Shown piece by piece: positions 16,180 to 24,465 of a stretch of DNA of 35,609 nt. The notes beneath the pieces were generated by a model. The model did no database searches. It worked only from the letters and a program-made list of their open reading frames with translations, and was not told where the DNA came from. The translations under genes and the position numbers were made by a program. The stretch spans positions 1-35,609 of the forward strand of contig CBFHNR010000025.1 in NCBI GenBank assembly GCA_965657215.1, in the 5' to 3' direction. Numbering within the stretch: the first letter of the stretch is position 1; each line of letters starts with the position of its first letter. The stretch comes from JAHEJA01 sp965657215 (GTDB lineage: Bacteria > Pseudomonadota > Alphaproteobacteria > Rhodobacterales > Rhodobacteraceae).

Positions 16180-17159
16180 TATGGGCCTCATTTGTGCATG
16201 GCTTTGAAATAGAAGCAGAAGAACGGTTTGGACCAGAAAACGCGCAAACCAGTTTGAGCATATTGTCGACAGCAGATATTGCGTATTTTGAACCGATGAT
16301 CCGGTCTTTTTTGGCAACCAATCCAGACATTGCCATCGACTATACTGTGGCCTCGTCATCCCAAGTAATGAAGGGGATTGCAGAGGATCAAGTGCGCTTT
16401 GACCTTGTGATTTCTAGTGCAATGGATTTACAAATTAAATTGGCAAATGACGGGTTTGCACTCAAACACACGCCGCCACGAACTGTGGATTTACCGGCTT
16501 GGGCACATTGGAATTCAATGGTTTTTGCCTTTTCTCAGGAACCCGCGACGGTGGTGATGTCCAAGGACACTTTGGCCGCCTTGGGACCCTATCAAACCCG
16601 ACAATCTTTGATCGGGTTGATCCGCAAAAATCCAGATCAGTTTCGAGGTCGTATTGGAACATATGACATTCGCAGTTCAGGTTTGGGCTATCTATTTGCG
16701 ACCCAAGATGCACGGGGATCAGAAACATTCTGGAGGTTGATGGAGGTGATGGGGCAGTCTGGGGTCAAATTGTATTGCTGTTCTTCGGACATGATCGGGG
16801 ATGTCCTGTCCGGAAAACTGGATATCGCTTATAACGTCCTAGGCAGTTATGCCCTCAGCCACCCCCAAGCAGACCAAGTTGCAATCATCCTTCCACAAGA
16901 CACCACAACTGTCATGCTGCGCAGCGTTCTCATCCCTAAAACGACACAACAGCCAGCATTAGCCGCGATGTTCTTGGATCATATCCTGCAGCATGCCTTT
17001 AACGAGCAAACTGGAGAAGGCCGATCTGTTATCGGCGGTACCCCCATACAACCCAGTGCAGTCAATCGCATAGGACTAGGTCCAGGCCTGTTGGTATTTC
17101 TAGACAACTATAAGAAACAGCGGTTTTTGTCAGAATGGGAAAGCGCGATCTTGCAATAA
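16149..17159 (+). CDS. Periplasmic solute-binding protein, third gene of the tctDE operon
   Basis: The 336-residue product has a signal peptide (MRSFIFAIGIIWASFVHG) and an extracellular solute-binding protein fold of the iron/PgtC type. Visible stretches are SILSTADIAYFEPMIRSFLA, DLVISSAMDLQIKLANDGFA and GKLDIAYNVLGSYAL. A Cys-Cys pair sits in LYCCSSDM. There are no ABC permease or ATPase genes beside it. With its 31-base overlap with the kinase gene, a sensory role passing ligand state to TctE is likely, comparable to PgtC with the PgtB kinase in Salmonella. That role is inference; a scavenging binding protein for an unlinked transporter is the alternative. Confidence 0.82.
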   Translation: MRSFIFAIGIIWASFVHGFEIEAEERFGPENAQTSLSILSTADIAYFEPMIRSFLATNPDIAIDYTVASSSQVMKGIAEDQVRFDLVISSAMDLQIKLANDGFALKHTPPRTVDLPAWAHWNSMVFAFSQEPATVVMSKDTLAALGPYQTRQSLIGLIRKNPDQFRGRIGTYDIRSSGLGYLFATQDARGSETFWRLMEVMGQSGVKLYCCSSDMIGDVLSGKLDIAYNVLGSYALSHPQADQVAIILPQDTTTVMLRSVLIPKTTQQPALAAMFLDHILQHAFNEQTGEGRSVIGGTPIQPSAVNRIGLGPGLLVFLDNYKKQRFLSEWESAILQ

Positions 17160-17406
17160 CGGGGTATTTAAACACTGACCCGAGAGCTCGACGTCACTGG
17201 GTTTTGACCTCTCAGTCTATCAAGAAAAGGGTTACGTCAGAGATTATCCAAAGTCTAAAGCCAAGGTTTTTTGGTACTGAGTGGCTCAAATGTGTCAAAG
17301 ACGCGGAGGCCAATCCTCCACAGCAGCGGAGTTATTCGCGATTTCATGTCAGGAACCGCAACGCCGACAACAGTGGTGCGTGCTGGTTTGATCCAAGATT
17401 TCTAAC
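17160..17406. other. Gene-free spacer after the tctDE operon
   Basis: About 250 bases lie between the binding-protein stop and the end of the convergent thioesterase gene. A frame of about 100 codons crosses it from inside the upstream gene but has no ribosome-binding site and no recognisable protein features. I see no clear terminator, repeat or RNA gene. Confidence 0.4.
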
Positions 17407-17907
17407 CTATTTGGGCGCCATTATCAGACAGGTTGTTGAGCCTGTTGCATAGAGGCGCCCATCTGAGACCCCCACAATCCGCCCTGTTGCGACCCCTGTG
17501 GATCGGCCTGTGTGATCCGTTTCGCCGATGGCCTCAATTTCCGCACCAACAGGAATGGATCGGATAATATTTATCTTATATTCCAACGTCGTATAGATTT
17601 TACCCTTGGGGACTTTGGTCATCACAGCACAGGCCATCGCACTATCTAGCAATGTCCCATACCATCCTCCATGCACCGTTCCCAATGGATTAAGCGTATC
17701 AAACGTTGGCACCCCTCGGAACACGATCCGCCCATCGCCAACTTCGCTCAGCTGATATCCCAAGGCTTTGCCGATTGGAGGCGCTGGATAGCGGCCCTCT
17801 TTGATCCCCAACATAAAATCATAGCCCGACATCGTAAGCGTTTGATCCAATGTCAAAAGGTCATCAACAGATTGCGCATAAAAAGGGGTTGTCATATTGG
17901 TTACCAT
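17407..17907 (-). CDS. PaaI-family hotdog thioesterase
   Basis: The 166-residue hotdog-fold protein carries the PaaI-type signature TLNPLGTVHGGWYGTLLDSAMACAV (about residues 68-92; the helix-capping NPLG…HGG is the active-site region) and a long final strand set. Such enzymes hydrolyse acyl-CoA, often phenylacetyl-CoA-like or hydroxybenzoyl-CoA thioesters; the substrate is unknown. Two ATG starts are possible (ending at 17907 or 17895); neither has a strong ribosome-binding site, and I kept the longer. It appears to be a single gene. Confidence 0.85.
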   Translation of the reverse strand: MVTNMTTPFYAQSVDDLLTLDQTLTMSGYDFMLGIKEGRYPAPPIGKALGYQLSEVGDGRIVFRGVPTFDTLNPLGTVHGGWYGTLLDSAMACAVMTKVPKGKIYTTLEYKINIIRSIPVGAEIEAIGETDHTGRSTGVATGRIVGVSDGRLYATGSTTCLIMAPK

Positions 17908-17965
17908 TGCTTTTTCACCACTGCGCCAAATCTTGGACGTTTTGACCAGTGAAACGCCACGTCAC

Positions 17966-18700
17966 CTAGCGGCAATAAGCGCCACTTCGATACCGCGCGG
18001 TGTCAAAGTGGAAATGATCTTGGTGATATTTATTGGCCTCTGGTCCCAACACCGTCCCAAAGATACCGCAAGCCCCTCGATGCAAGGGACGCAAAAACTT
18101 GCGACCCGACGCGGTGCGCCAGTCTTTGATCAATGTGGTTTTGGTGCCGTCGCTAAAGCGAAATCCCGCAATATCCAGCGCCCGTCCTTTGCCATGTTCC
18201 GACAGCTTAGCACCAGGTTGACCATTACGCGTGCGACAGGAAAAATGCCCGATGATTTGTATCTGGGACACAGATTTCCCAATGTTTCGCGCCGTTGGTT
18301 TCAGCGATCTATCGGCCCATTTGGCGAAGGCCTTGGCCGTCGTGCAATCCACAACGGCTGGCTGCGTCAGGGCAATGCCAGAGACGGATTTTAGCTGAAC
18401 CGCATTTGGAACCGTACAGGCCGAAAGATGTCCCCGTTTCGTCCCAATCGCTTTTCCCTGAAGCCGAATATCCCCACAGACCGATCCCGTGCGAAGTTGC
18501 TGTTTACGCTTGATCGCCTGTTGTTCAATCGCGGCGGGACGTTCAAGGGGTCGCAAACTTTGTGTTAACGGCAAATGGATCGCGGGCACAGAAAGGGTCA
18601 ACGGGCGCGACGGCGGAATAAGCGCCTCTTCTACCGCATGTACAGGGAGGGCACATAACACAACACTCACAAAAAAACCGATGCACCCCTGAGACGTCAT
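17966..18700 (-). CDS. Extensin-like C-terminal domain protein, secreted
   Basis: A 244-residue protein with a signal peptide (MTSQGCIGFFVSVVLCALPV). The C-terminal 170 residues match the extensin-like family: CTVPNAVQLKSVSGIALTQPA, the DCTTAKAFAKW segment, the HxxGxAxDI-type motif SEHGKGRALDIAGF and the final HFDTARY. These histidine and aspartate positions resemble the metal site of LAS/D-Ala-D-Ala peptidases, so a cell-wall role is possible, but the family's activity is not settled. Six cysteines could form disulfides in the periplasm. Its ATG follows the tyrA stop with no gap, indicating co-transcription with hisC-tyrA. Confidence 0.85.
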   Translation of the reverse strand: MTSQGCIGFFVSVVLCALPVHAVEEALIPPSRPLTLSVPAIHLPLTQSLRPLERPAAIEQQAIKRKQQLRTGSVCGDIRLQGKAIGTKRGHLSACTVPNAVQLKSVSGIALTQPAVVDCTTAKAFAKWADRSLKPTARNIGKSVSQIQIIGHFSCRTRNGQPGAKLSEHGKGRALDIAGFRFSDGTKTTLIKDWRTASGRKFLRPLHRGACGIFGTVLGPEANKYHQDHFHFDTARYRSGAYCR

Positions 18701-19624
18701 TTATTCCCTTTTCACGCTTGAACGCCCGAAATCTGGGGCGTCTGTATCCTGACCTGCTTCGATGATACCACGGCGGATAGAGCGTGTACGGGTGAAATAT
18801 GCGTGCAATTTGTCACCATCGCCCTGACGAATGGCGCGTTGTAGATCAAACAGCTCTTCGGTAAAGCGACCCAATATTTCCAACGTCGCCTCTTTGTTGG
18901 TCAAAAACACATCGCGCCACATGGTGGGATCAGAGGCCGCAATCCGCGTGAAATCACGAAATCCAGCGGCGGAATATTTGACAACTTCACTATCTGTCAC
19001 GCGGCGCAAATCATCCGCGACACCGACCATTGTGTAGGCAATCAAATGCGGCGCGTGGCTTGTCACCGCCAAAACGAGGTCATGGTGATCGGCTTCCATC
19101 TCATCGACATTTGCGCCCATCCCTTCCCACAACGACCAAAGCCGTGTCAAAGCATCCCTGTCCGTTCCCTCAACGGGAACAAGGAGGCTCCAGCGATTAT
19201 CAAATAAGGTCGCAAACCCTGATTCAGGTCCAGAATGCTCTGTCCCCGCCAAAGGGTGCGCTGGAATGAAATGTACGCCCTCGGGAATATGTGGGCCAAC
19301 CGCATCAATCACAGCCCGCTTAACAGAGCCAACATCGCTGACAGTTGCGCCCTGTTTCAGAAAGGGTCCAACCTCTTGGGCGACGTGTTCCATCGCACCA
19401 ACAGGCACACAGAGGATCACCAAATCCGCGTCTTTGACCGCCTCAGCCGCGCTGTCATGAATGCTATCACACAATCCAATACGACGGGCCGTATCGCGCG
19501 TTTCTTGGGATCGCGCATAACCGCTGACCTCATGCGCCAATCCGCCCCGCTTGATCGCCCAAAAGATAGAGGACGCAATCAAACCCAACCCGATGAGCGC
19601 AACTTTGTCGTATATTTTCGTCAT
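18701..19624 (-). CDS. tyrA: Prephenate/arogenate dehydrogenase
   Basis: The 307-residue product has an N-terminal Rossmann domain (VALIGLGLIASSIFWAIKR) and the TyrA catalytic region with FIPAHPLAGTEHSGPESG, containing the conserved histidine. An arginine-containing helical dimer domain follows (TMWRDVFLTNKEATLEILGRF). No ACT domain is present, so direct tyrosine feedback through one is not expected. It oxidatively decarboxylates prephenate or arogenate in tyrosine synthesis; cyclohexadienyl specificity (TyrC-type) is usual for this clade but not readable here. It overlaps hisC by 4 bases (ATGA). Confidence 0.93.
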   Translation of the reverse strand: MTKIYDKVALIGLGLIASSIFWAIKRGGLAHEVSGYARSQETRDTARRIGLCDSIHDSAAEAVKDADLVILCVPVGAMEHVAQEVGPFLKQGATVSDVGSVKRAVIDAVGPHIPEGVHFIPAHPLAGTEHSGPESGFATLFDNRWSLLVPVEGTDRDALTRLWSLWEGMGANVDEMEADHHDLVLAVTSHAPHLIAYTMVGVADDLRRVTDSEVVKYSAAGFRDFTRIAASDPTMWRDVFLTNKEATLEILGRFTEELFDLQRAIRQGDGDKLHAYFTRTRSIRRGIIEAGQDTDAPDFGRSSVKRE

Positions 19625-20706
19625 TTCTTTTCCGCTTTAAACTGACCCACTGCATGCGCCACACGACGACAAGAGGCCTCATCCCCTACAGTGATCCGCA
19701 AACAATGTGGAAGCCCATAGCCCCCAACACGGCGAACCAAAATACCGTTGGCTTGCAGATAGTCATCGCAGGCTTCAGCCTCGGCTTGGGACCCAAACCG
19801 TGCCAAAATGAAGTTCGCCATCGATGTATCTGAGCTTACCCCATGTTCCGCCAAAGCACTCGCCAACCATGCCCGCAGCCGCATATTTTCGCTGCGACAT
19901 TTTTCGGCGTAGTCCGTGTCCAAAACAGAGGCCTCCGCAGCCTCAAGCGCGGTCACGGATAAATTGAACGGACCGCGCAAACGGTTCAGCGTATCAACGA
20001 TATATTTGGGACCATATCCCCAGCCGACACGCATGCCACCCAGCCCATAGAGCTTGGAAAAAGTGCGTGTGATAAAGATATTGTCATAAGAATGCGTAAG
20101 CTTGGCACCCCCATCACAGCCTTCGATGTAATCGGCATAGGCGCCATCCACGACCAACAAGCAATGCGTCGGCAATTTATCCGCCAACCTGCGAATATCG
20201 CTTTCGGGGATCATGGTGCCTGTGGGATTACCTGGATTGGTGACAAAGACCAATTTGGTCTTGTCCCCTGCCCGTTCCAATATGGCCTCAATATCAACAA
20301 CACGGTTTTTTTCCGCAACCACAACTGGGGTTGCCCCAGCCGCCATCGCGGAAATTTTATACATGCTAAAGCCATGTTCCGTATAGAGAACTTCGTCCCC
20401 AACACCCGCATAGGCATAACATAGGAACGAAATAATCTCATCGCTCCCAACCCCACAAATGATATTGTCGGACCAAAGATCAAAGGTCTCTGCAATCGCG
20501 CGACGCAAGGATTGGTGATCGGTTGAGGGATAGCGATGAAGCGTATGCGCAGATTTCCGAATAGCCTCGACCGCCTTGGGCGACGGACCAAAGGGATTTT
20601 CATTTGAGCTAAGCTTTAACACTTCGCTCACCCCATCAACATGGCTTGCCCCACTTTGATAGAGTTTAATATCCGAAATACCGGGCTGTGGTACAATTTT
20701 GGCCAT
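19621..20706 (-). CDS. hisC: Histidinol-phosphate aminotransferase
   Basis: A 361-residue class I/II PLP aminotransferase. SSNENPFGPSP near residues 33-43, TNPGNPTGT near 156-164, VVDGAYADYIE near 185-195, and the PLP lysine Lys218 in TRTFSKLYGLGGMRVGW are all present. It transfers the amino group to imidazole-acetol phosphate in histidine synthesis. Next to tyrA it may also serve as the aromatic or prephenate aminotransferase, a dual role known for HisC homologues. I placed the start at the ATG ending at 20706, preceded by GGGAG. It lies downstream of rpsD but is separated from it by a terminator. Confidence 0.93.
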   Translation of the reverse strand: MAKIVPQPGISDIKLYQSGASHVDGVSEVLKLSSNENPFGPSPKAVEAIRKSAHTLHRYPSTDHQSLRRAIAETFDLWSDNIICGVGSDEIISFLCYAYAGVGDEVLYTEHGFSMYKISAMAAGATPVVVAEKNRVVDIEAILERAGDKTKLVFVTNPGNPTGTMIPESDIRRLADKLPTHCLLVVDGAYADYIEGCDGGAKLTHSYDNIFITRTFSKLYGLGGMRVGWGYGPKYIVDTLNRLRGPFNLSVTALEAAEASVLDTDYAEKCRSENMRLRAWLASALAEHGVSSDTSMANFILARFGSQAEAEACDDYLQANGILVRRVGGYGLPHCLRITVGDEASCRRVAHAVGQFKAEKK

Positions 20707-20765
20707 GCCGAACTCCCTGCTTTGCCCTTTCATACTCGGGCAATTCCTCTAATGCCAGAGCAAAG

Positions 20766-20794
20766 AAAAAGCCGCGGCGGTTTCCCGTCGCGGC
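20766..20794 (-). terminator. Intrinsic terminator of rpsD
   Basis: On the minus strand, a 10-bp stem with one G-T pair (GCCGCGACGG / CCGCCGCGGC) and a GAAA loop is followed by TTTTT. It lies 25 bases after the rpsD stop and before hisC, so the two genes are separate units. Confidence 0.88.
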
Positions 20795-20818
20795 CCTTTG
20801 CACAAATATGTGTGAAAC

Positions 20819-21439
20819 TTAGTTTTGTGCGTAGTATTCGATGACGAGGTTTGGTTCCATGACAACTGGATACGGCACATCGCTCAAACCAGGCGAGCGC
20901 ACGAATGTCGCTGTCATTTTTGTATGATCTACGTCTAGGTAGTCAGGAACGTCACGTTCGTTGTTTTGAACCGCTTCAAGAAGCACAACCATTTGCTTGG
21001 ACTTCTCACGCACTTCGATCACGTCGCCTTCTTTGACACGGTAAGACGCGATGTTCACGCGCTTGCCGTTTACCAAAACATGGCCGTGGTTTACGAACTG
21101 ACGAGCGGCGAACATTGTGACCACGAATTTCGCGCGATACACAACGGCGTCCAAACGACGTTCTAGCAAACCGATCAGATTTTCACCTGTATCGCCTTTA
21201 ACACGTTCTGCTTCTGTATAGATACGACGGAACTGTTTTTCTGTTAGGTCGCCATAGTAACCCTTTAGCTTCTGCTTGGCGCGCAACTGTAGACCAAAGT
21301 CTGACAATTTCGCCTTGCGACGCTGACCGTGCTGGCCTGGGCCATATTCACGACGGTTTACAGGTGACTTTGGGCGACCCCAAATGTTTTCGCCCATACG
21401 GCGGTCAATTTTATACTTGGCAGCAGTTCTTTTTGTCAT
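20819..21439 (-). CDS. rpsD: 30S ribosomal protein S4
   Basis: The 206-residue product begins MTKRTAAKYKIDRRMGENIW and continues with the alphaproteobacterial S4 region around GPGQHGQRRKAKLSDFG. The S4 RNA-binding domain includes RRLDAVVYRAKFV and ARQFVNHGHVLVNGKRVNI. It nucleates assembly of the small subunit by binding 16S rRNA. The start is fixed by AAGGAG before the ATG ending at 21439. Unlike many bacteria it is not beside rpoA/rpsK; it stands alone, as is usual in alphaproteobacteria, with its own promoter and terminator. Confidence 0.98.
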   Translation of the reverse strand: MTKRTAAKYKIDRRMGENIWGRPKSPVNRREYGPGQHGQRRKAKLSDFGLQLRAKQKLKGYYGDLTEKQFRRIYTEAERVKGDTGENLIGLLERRLDAVVYRAKFVVTMFAARQFVNHGHVLVNGKRVNIASYRVKEGDVIEVREKSKQMVVLLEAVQNNERDVPDYLDVDHTKMTATFVRSPGLSDVPYPVVMEPNLVIEYYAQN

Positions 21440-21558
21440 CTGCTGATCTCCTTCTCTAAGACGACGCCCAAAAGGGCGACTATGAAGGGCGTTGTCCTCT
21501 TGCACTTATCGCACGACAGGAATCCCCTTGCGGGGGCCACCAACACCAATAGAGGGGG

Positions 21559-21587
21559 CTGTTAGAGGGTTGTTGGGGGAGAGTCAA
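21559..21587 (-). promoter_or_regulatory. Candidate rpsD promoter
   Basis: On the minus strand, TTGACT (21582-21587) is followed after 17 bases by TAACAG (21559-21564). It would start transcription about 110 bases before the rpsD ATG. The -35 match is good, the -10 match is only partial. Confidence 0.45.
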
Positions 21588-21718
21588 TTGGGTGTCGCGA
21601 CATTTACCACCATTTTCGATTGCTTTTTAGAGCATGCGCCAAGTTTAAAAGTACGCTCAAAACCCACCGACGCAATACTGATACAATACCGACGTGATAC
21701 CGATGCCAAAATTCGGGG

Positions 21719-22273
21719 CTATTTGACCCCTCGGGCGGGGCAGGTCATGAGGTGGTCGTTCACCAATCCGCAGGCCTGCATCCATGCATAAACGATTGTG
21801 GGACCGCAAAATTTGAACCCTCGTTTTTTCAAATCTTTACTAAATTTTTGTGACAGCTCCGTTTGCGCAGGCACCTCATTGAGCGTTGCGAATTTGTTCA
21901 CAATCGGCGCACCATCGACATAGCCCCAGCAATAATCCGCAAAGCTCTGCTCCTCTTCTAACCGCAGGTAAGCCTGAGCGTTTGTGATCGTTGCTTCGAT
22001 CTTGCCACGGTGGCGAATGATGCCGGTATTTTGGAGCAACCCTTCGACCTCAGCATCGCCCCACGTCGCAATCACATGGGGGTCAAACCCTTGAAATGCC
22101 TCGCGGAAATTGTCTCGCTTTTTCAATATGGTGATCCAAGAGAGCCCCGCTTGAAACCCATCCAATATCAGCTTTTCCCACAAGGCACGGCTGTCATATT
22201 CGGGCACGCCCCATTCGGTATCGTGATATTCTGTATATATCGGCTCCTGCCCTGCCCAACCGCATCGTTCCAT
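21719..22273 (-). CDS. tag: DNA-3-methyladenine glycosylase I
   Basis: The 184-residue product matches Tag throughout: MERCGWAG start, YHDTEWGVP, LILDGFQAGLSWITILKKR and PTIVYAWMQACGLVNDH. The four zinc ligands of the Tag 'zinc snap' are present as Cys4, His17, His174 and Cys178. It excises 3-methyladenine from alkylated DNA to begin base-excision repair. It is divergent from the EAL gene and ends about 280 bases before rpsD, so it is probably a single gene. Confidence 0.96.
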   Translation of the reverse strand: MERCGWAGQEPIYTEYHDTEWGVPEYDSRALWEKLILDGFQAGLSWITILKKRDNFREAFQGFDPHVIATWGDAEVEGLLQNTGIIRHRGKIEATITNAQAYLRLEEEQSFADYCWGYVDGAPIVNKFATLNEVPAQTELSQKFSKDLKKRGFKFCGPTIVYAWMQACGLVNDHLMTCPARGVK

Positions 22274-22342
22274 GAAATGTTCCCACTCTTTATCTTTTGT
22301 TAGAAAGTTCGCGTCACTCTGTTCCCGACAATGGAGGCAAAG

Positions 22343-23176
22343 ATGCGTGAGAGCAACATTTTAGACATTCCCCCAGACGAGGAATCCCCTCTTAGCTTTG
22401 CTAATGCCATGCAGGGGCGAACGATCATGGGACTTGTGCAGGAGGCCGTAACATCCAATCATGCTCTGCTTGCCTTTCAACCCATTGTCCGCAGCGGTCC
22501 TACCCACAACATCGCCTTTTACGAGGGCCTGATCCGCATTCAGGATCCCAATGGGCGCATCATTCCCGCCAAGGAATTCATTACCCAAGTCGAAGAAACC
22601 GAAACAGGACGATTGATTGATTGCCTTGCTTTGGAACTAGGTTTGAAAAGCTTGATCCGAGTGCCCAGTCTGCGCCTTGCTATCAACATGTCCGCACGCT
22701 CTATCGGATACGGGAAATGGATCGATCTCCTTGGCCGCGCATTACGTCGGGATCCGAGCTTGGGCCAGAGGCTGATTCTCGAAATTACCGAGAGTTCGGC
22801 CATGATGGTCCCCGAATTGGTGATCAATTTTATGCGTGATCTCCACAAACGCGGGATTTCATTTGCACTAGATGATTTTGGATCGGGATCAACGTCGTTT
22901 CGCTACCTCAGGGATTTCGATTTTGACATCCTTAAAATTGATGGCCAATTCATTCGATCTATTGAGACAAGCGTGGATGATCAGGTTTTGGTCCAAGCCC
23001 TTATTTCTATTGGACAACATTTCGGCATGGATACAGTCGCAGAAGCGGTCGAAACCCCGACGGCCAATCAATGGCTGACCAAGGCGGGAATCGACTGTCA
23101 GCAGGGGTATTATTTCGCCGCTCCAACTGTGGTTCCCCCTTGGATCAAACCCGCCCAAAAACAACGTCGCGCATAG
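22343..23176 (+). CDS. Stand-alone EAL-domain cyclic-di-GMP phosphodiesterase
   Basis: A 277-residue protein that is nearly all EAL domain. Conserved catalytic features are visible: YEGLIRI (EGL in place of EAL), the Asn in LAINMSARS, Glu in LILEITES, the metal aspartates in LDDFGSGSTSF, Lys in LKIDGQFI, AEAVETP, and CQQGYYFAAP. It should therefore hydrolyse c-di-GMP to pGpG. There is no sensor or GGDEF domain, only about 30 residues before the domain. An ATG exists 12 bases earlier, but GGAGG lies between it and the ATG at 22343, so the latter is the true start. Confidence 0.9.
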   Translation: MRESNILDIPPDEESPLSFANAMQGRTIMGLVQEAVTSNHALLAFQPIVRSGPTHNIAFYEGLIRIQDPNGRIIPAKEFITQVEETETGRLIDCLALELGLKSLIRVPSLRLAINMSARSIGYGKWIDLLGRALRRDPSLGQRLILEITESSAMMVPELVINFMRDLHKRGISFALDDFGSGSTSFRYLRDFDFDILKIDGQFIRSIETSVDDQVLVQALISIGQHFGMDTVAEAVETPTANQWLTKAGIDCQQGYYFAAPTVVPPWIKPAQKQRRA

Positions 23177-23204
23177 GCGCTCCTAAGTGTCACACTCAAA
23201 AATG

Positions 23205-23221
23205 TTGCCGCATTGCAGCAA
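23205..23221. promoter_or_regulatory. TGC-rich dyad upstream of phaA
   Basis: TTGCCGCATTGCAGCAA is an imperfect palindrome (TTGC-x-GC-ATT-GC-x-GCAA) about 40 bases before the phaA start. PhaR repressors of Rhodobacter and Paracoccus bind TGC-rich dyads near pha genes, so this is a candidate site; no phaR is in the window. Confidence 0.3.
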
Positions 23222-23257
23222 AACAGGTAAGAGAGGCGCAATCATTAGGAGGAATAA

Positions 23258-24433
23258 ATGACAAACGTTGTTATCGCATCCGCAGCCCGGACAGCCGTCG
23301 GCAGTTTCGGTGGATCTTTTGCAAACACACCCGCGCATGATTTGGGCGCAGCTATGCTAGAAGAGGTCGTGGCCCGTGCAGGCATCGACAAAAGCGACGT
23401 CTCAGAAACAATTTTGGGTCAAGTTTTGACAGCTGGCCAAGGTCAGAACCCTGCACGTCAAGCGCATGTGAACGCGGGCCTTCCCATCGAAAGCTCAGCT
23501 TGGAGCATTAACCAAGTGTGTGGCTCTGGACTTCGCGCGGTTGCGCTGGCGGCGCAACACATCCAACTCGGCGATGCGGATATCGTTTGTGCAGGTGGTC
23601 AAGAAAACATGACGCTGAGCCCCCATGTTGCGCATCTTCGCGCGGGTTACAAAATGGGCGATGTGTCCTATATTGATAGCATGATCCGTGATGGTCTGTG
23701 GGATGCCTTCAACGGATATCACATGGGTCAAACCGCTGAGAATGTTGCCAACAAATGGGGCATCACCCGCGATATGCAGGATGAATTTGCTGTTGCCTCA
23801 CAAAACAAAGCCGAAGCTGCCTTGAAAGCGGGTCGCTTTGATGACGAAGTCTTCGCCTATACAATCAAGACACGCAAAGGCGAGATTGTTGTGGACAAGG
23901 ACGAATACATCCGCCACGGCGCAACAATGGACGCGATGCAGAAATTGCGCCCTGCCTTTACCAAGGACGGGTCTGTTACGGCGGCAAATGCCTCTGGATT
24001 AAACGATGGCGCGGCTGGCGCCCTTTTGATGACTGCTGAAGAGGCGGAAAAGCGCGGCATTGAGCCCCTCGCGCGGATCGCATCCTATGCGACAGCTGGT
24101 CTGGACCCTTCCATCATGGGTGTCGGCCCAATCCACGCCTCTCGCAAAGCTTTGGCAAAAGCAGGTTGGTCTGCAACTGATCTGGATCTTGTCGAAGCCA
24201 ACGAAGCCTTTGCCGCGCAAGCCTGTGCCGTGAACAAAGACATGGAATGGGATCCTGCAATTGTTAACGTGAATGGCGGCGCAATCGCGATCGGTCACCC
24301 AATCGGTGCCTCTGGCGCGCGCATTTTGAATACGTTGTTGTTTGAAATGAAACGTCGCGATGCGAAAAAAGGTCTGGCCACGCTGTGTATCGGTGGCGGA
24401 ATGGGCGTCGCGATGTGCCTAGAGCGGCCATAA
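23258..24433 (+). CDS. phaA: Acetyl-CoA C-acetyltransferase (beta-ketothiolase)
   Basis: A 391-residue thiolase. The nucleophilic Cys88 sits in INQVCGSGLRA, the catalytic His in GGAIAIGHPIGASGAR, and the second Cys in CIGGGMGVAMC near the C-terminus. It condenses two acetyl-CoA into acetoacetyl-CoA, the first step of polyhydroxybutyrate synthesis, and its phaB neighbour makes this role much likelier than fatty acid breakdown. An ideal ribosome-binding site (TAGGAGGAA) precedes the ATG. It is followed by a strong terminator before phaB. Confidence 0.96.
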   Translation: MTNVVIASAARTAVGSFGGSFANTPAHDLGAAMLEEVVARAGIDKSDVSETILGQVLTAGQGQNPARQAHVNAGLPIESSAWSINQVCGSGLRAVALAAQHIQLGDADIVCAGGQENMTLSPHVAHLRAGYKMGDVSYIDSMIRDGLWDAFNGYHMGQTAENVANKWGITRDMQDEFAVASQNKAEAALKAGRFDDEVFAYTIKTRKGEIVVDKDEYIRHGATMDAMQKLRPAFTKDGSVTAANASGLNDGAAGALLMTAEEAEKRGIEPLARIASYATAGLDPSIMGVGPIHASRKALAKAGWSATDLDLVEANEAFAAQACAVNKDMEWDPAIVNVNGGAIAIGHPIGASGARILNTLLFEMKRRDAKKGLATLCIGGGMGVAMCLERP

Positions 24434-24440
24434 ATTCATG

Positions 24441-24465
24441 AGGGGGCGTTATCGCCCCCTTTTTA
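24441..24465 (+). terminator. Intrinsic terminator after phaA
   Basis: A perfect 8-bp stem AGGGGGCG / CGCCCCCT with a TTAT loop is followed at once by TTTTATT. It is a textbook terminator, 8 bases after the phaA stop, lying inside the phaA-phaB spacer. Confidence 0.92.

Noticed and set aside
17413..17458. GGCGCC flanks plus ACAGG/CCTGT inverted repeat at the end of the thioesterase gene
   Set aside because: GGCGCC is itself palindromic and the inner arms are only 5 bp inside coding DNA; no T run. Probably chance.
21668..21707. Repeated GATAC/AATACCGA words upstream of rpsD
   Set aside because: The copies are short, imperfect and few; this is not a clear tandem repeat, operator or CRISPR.
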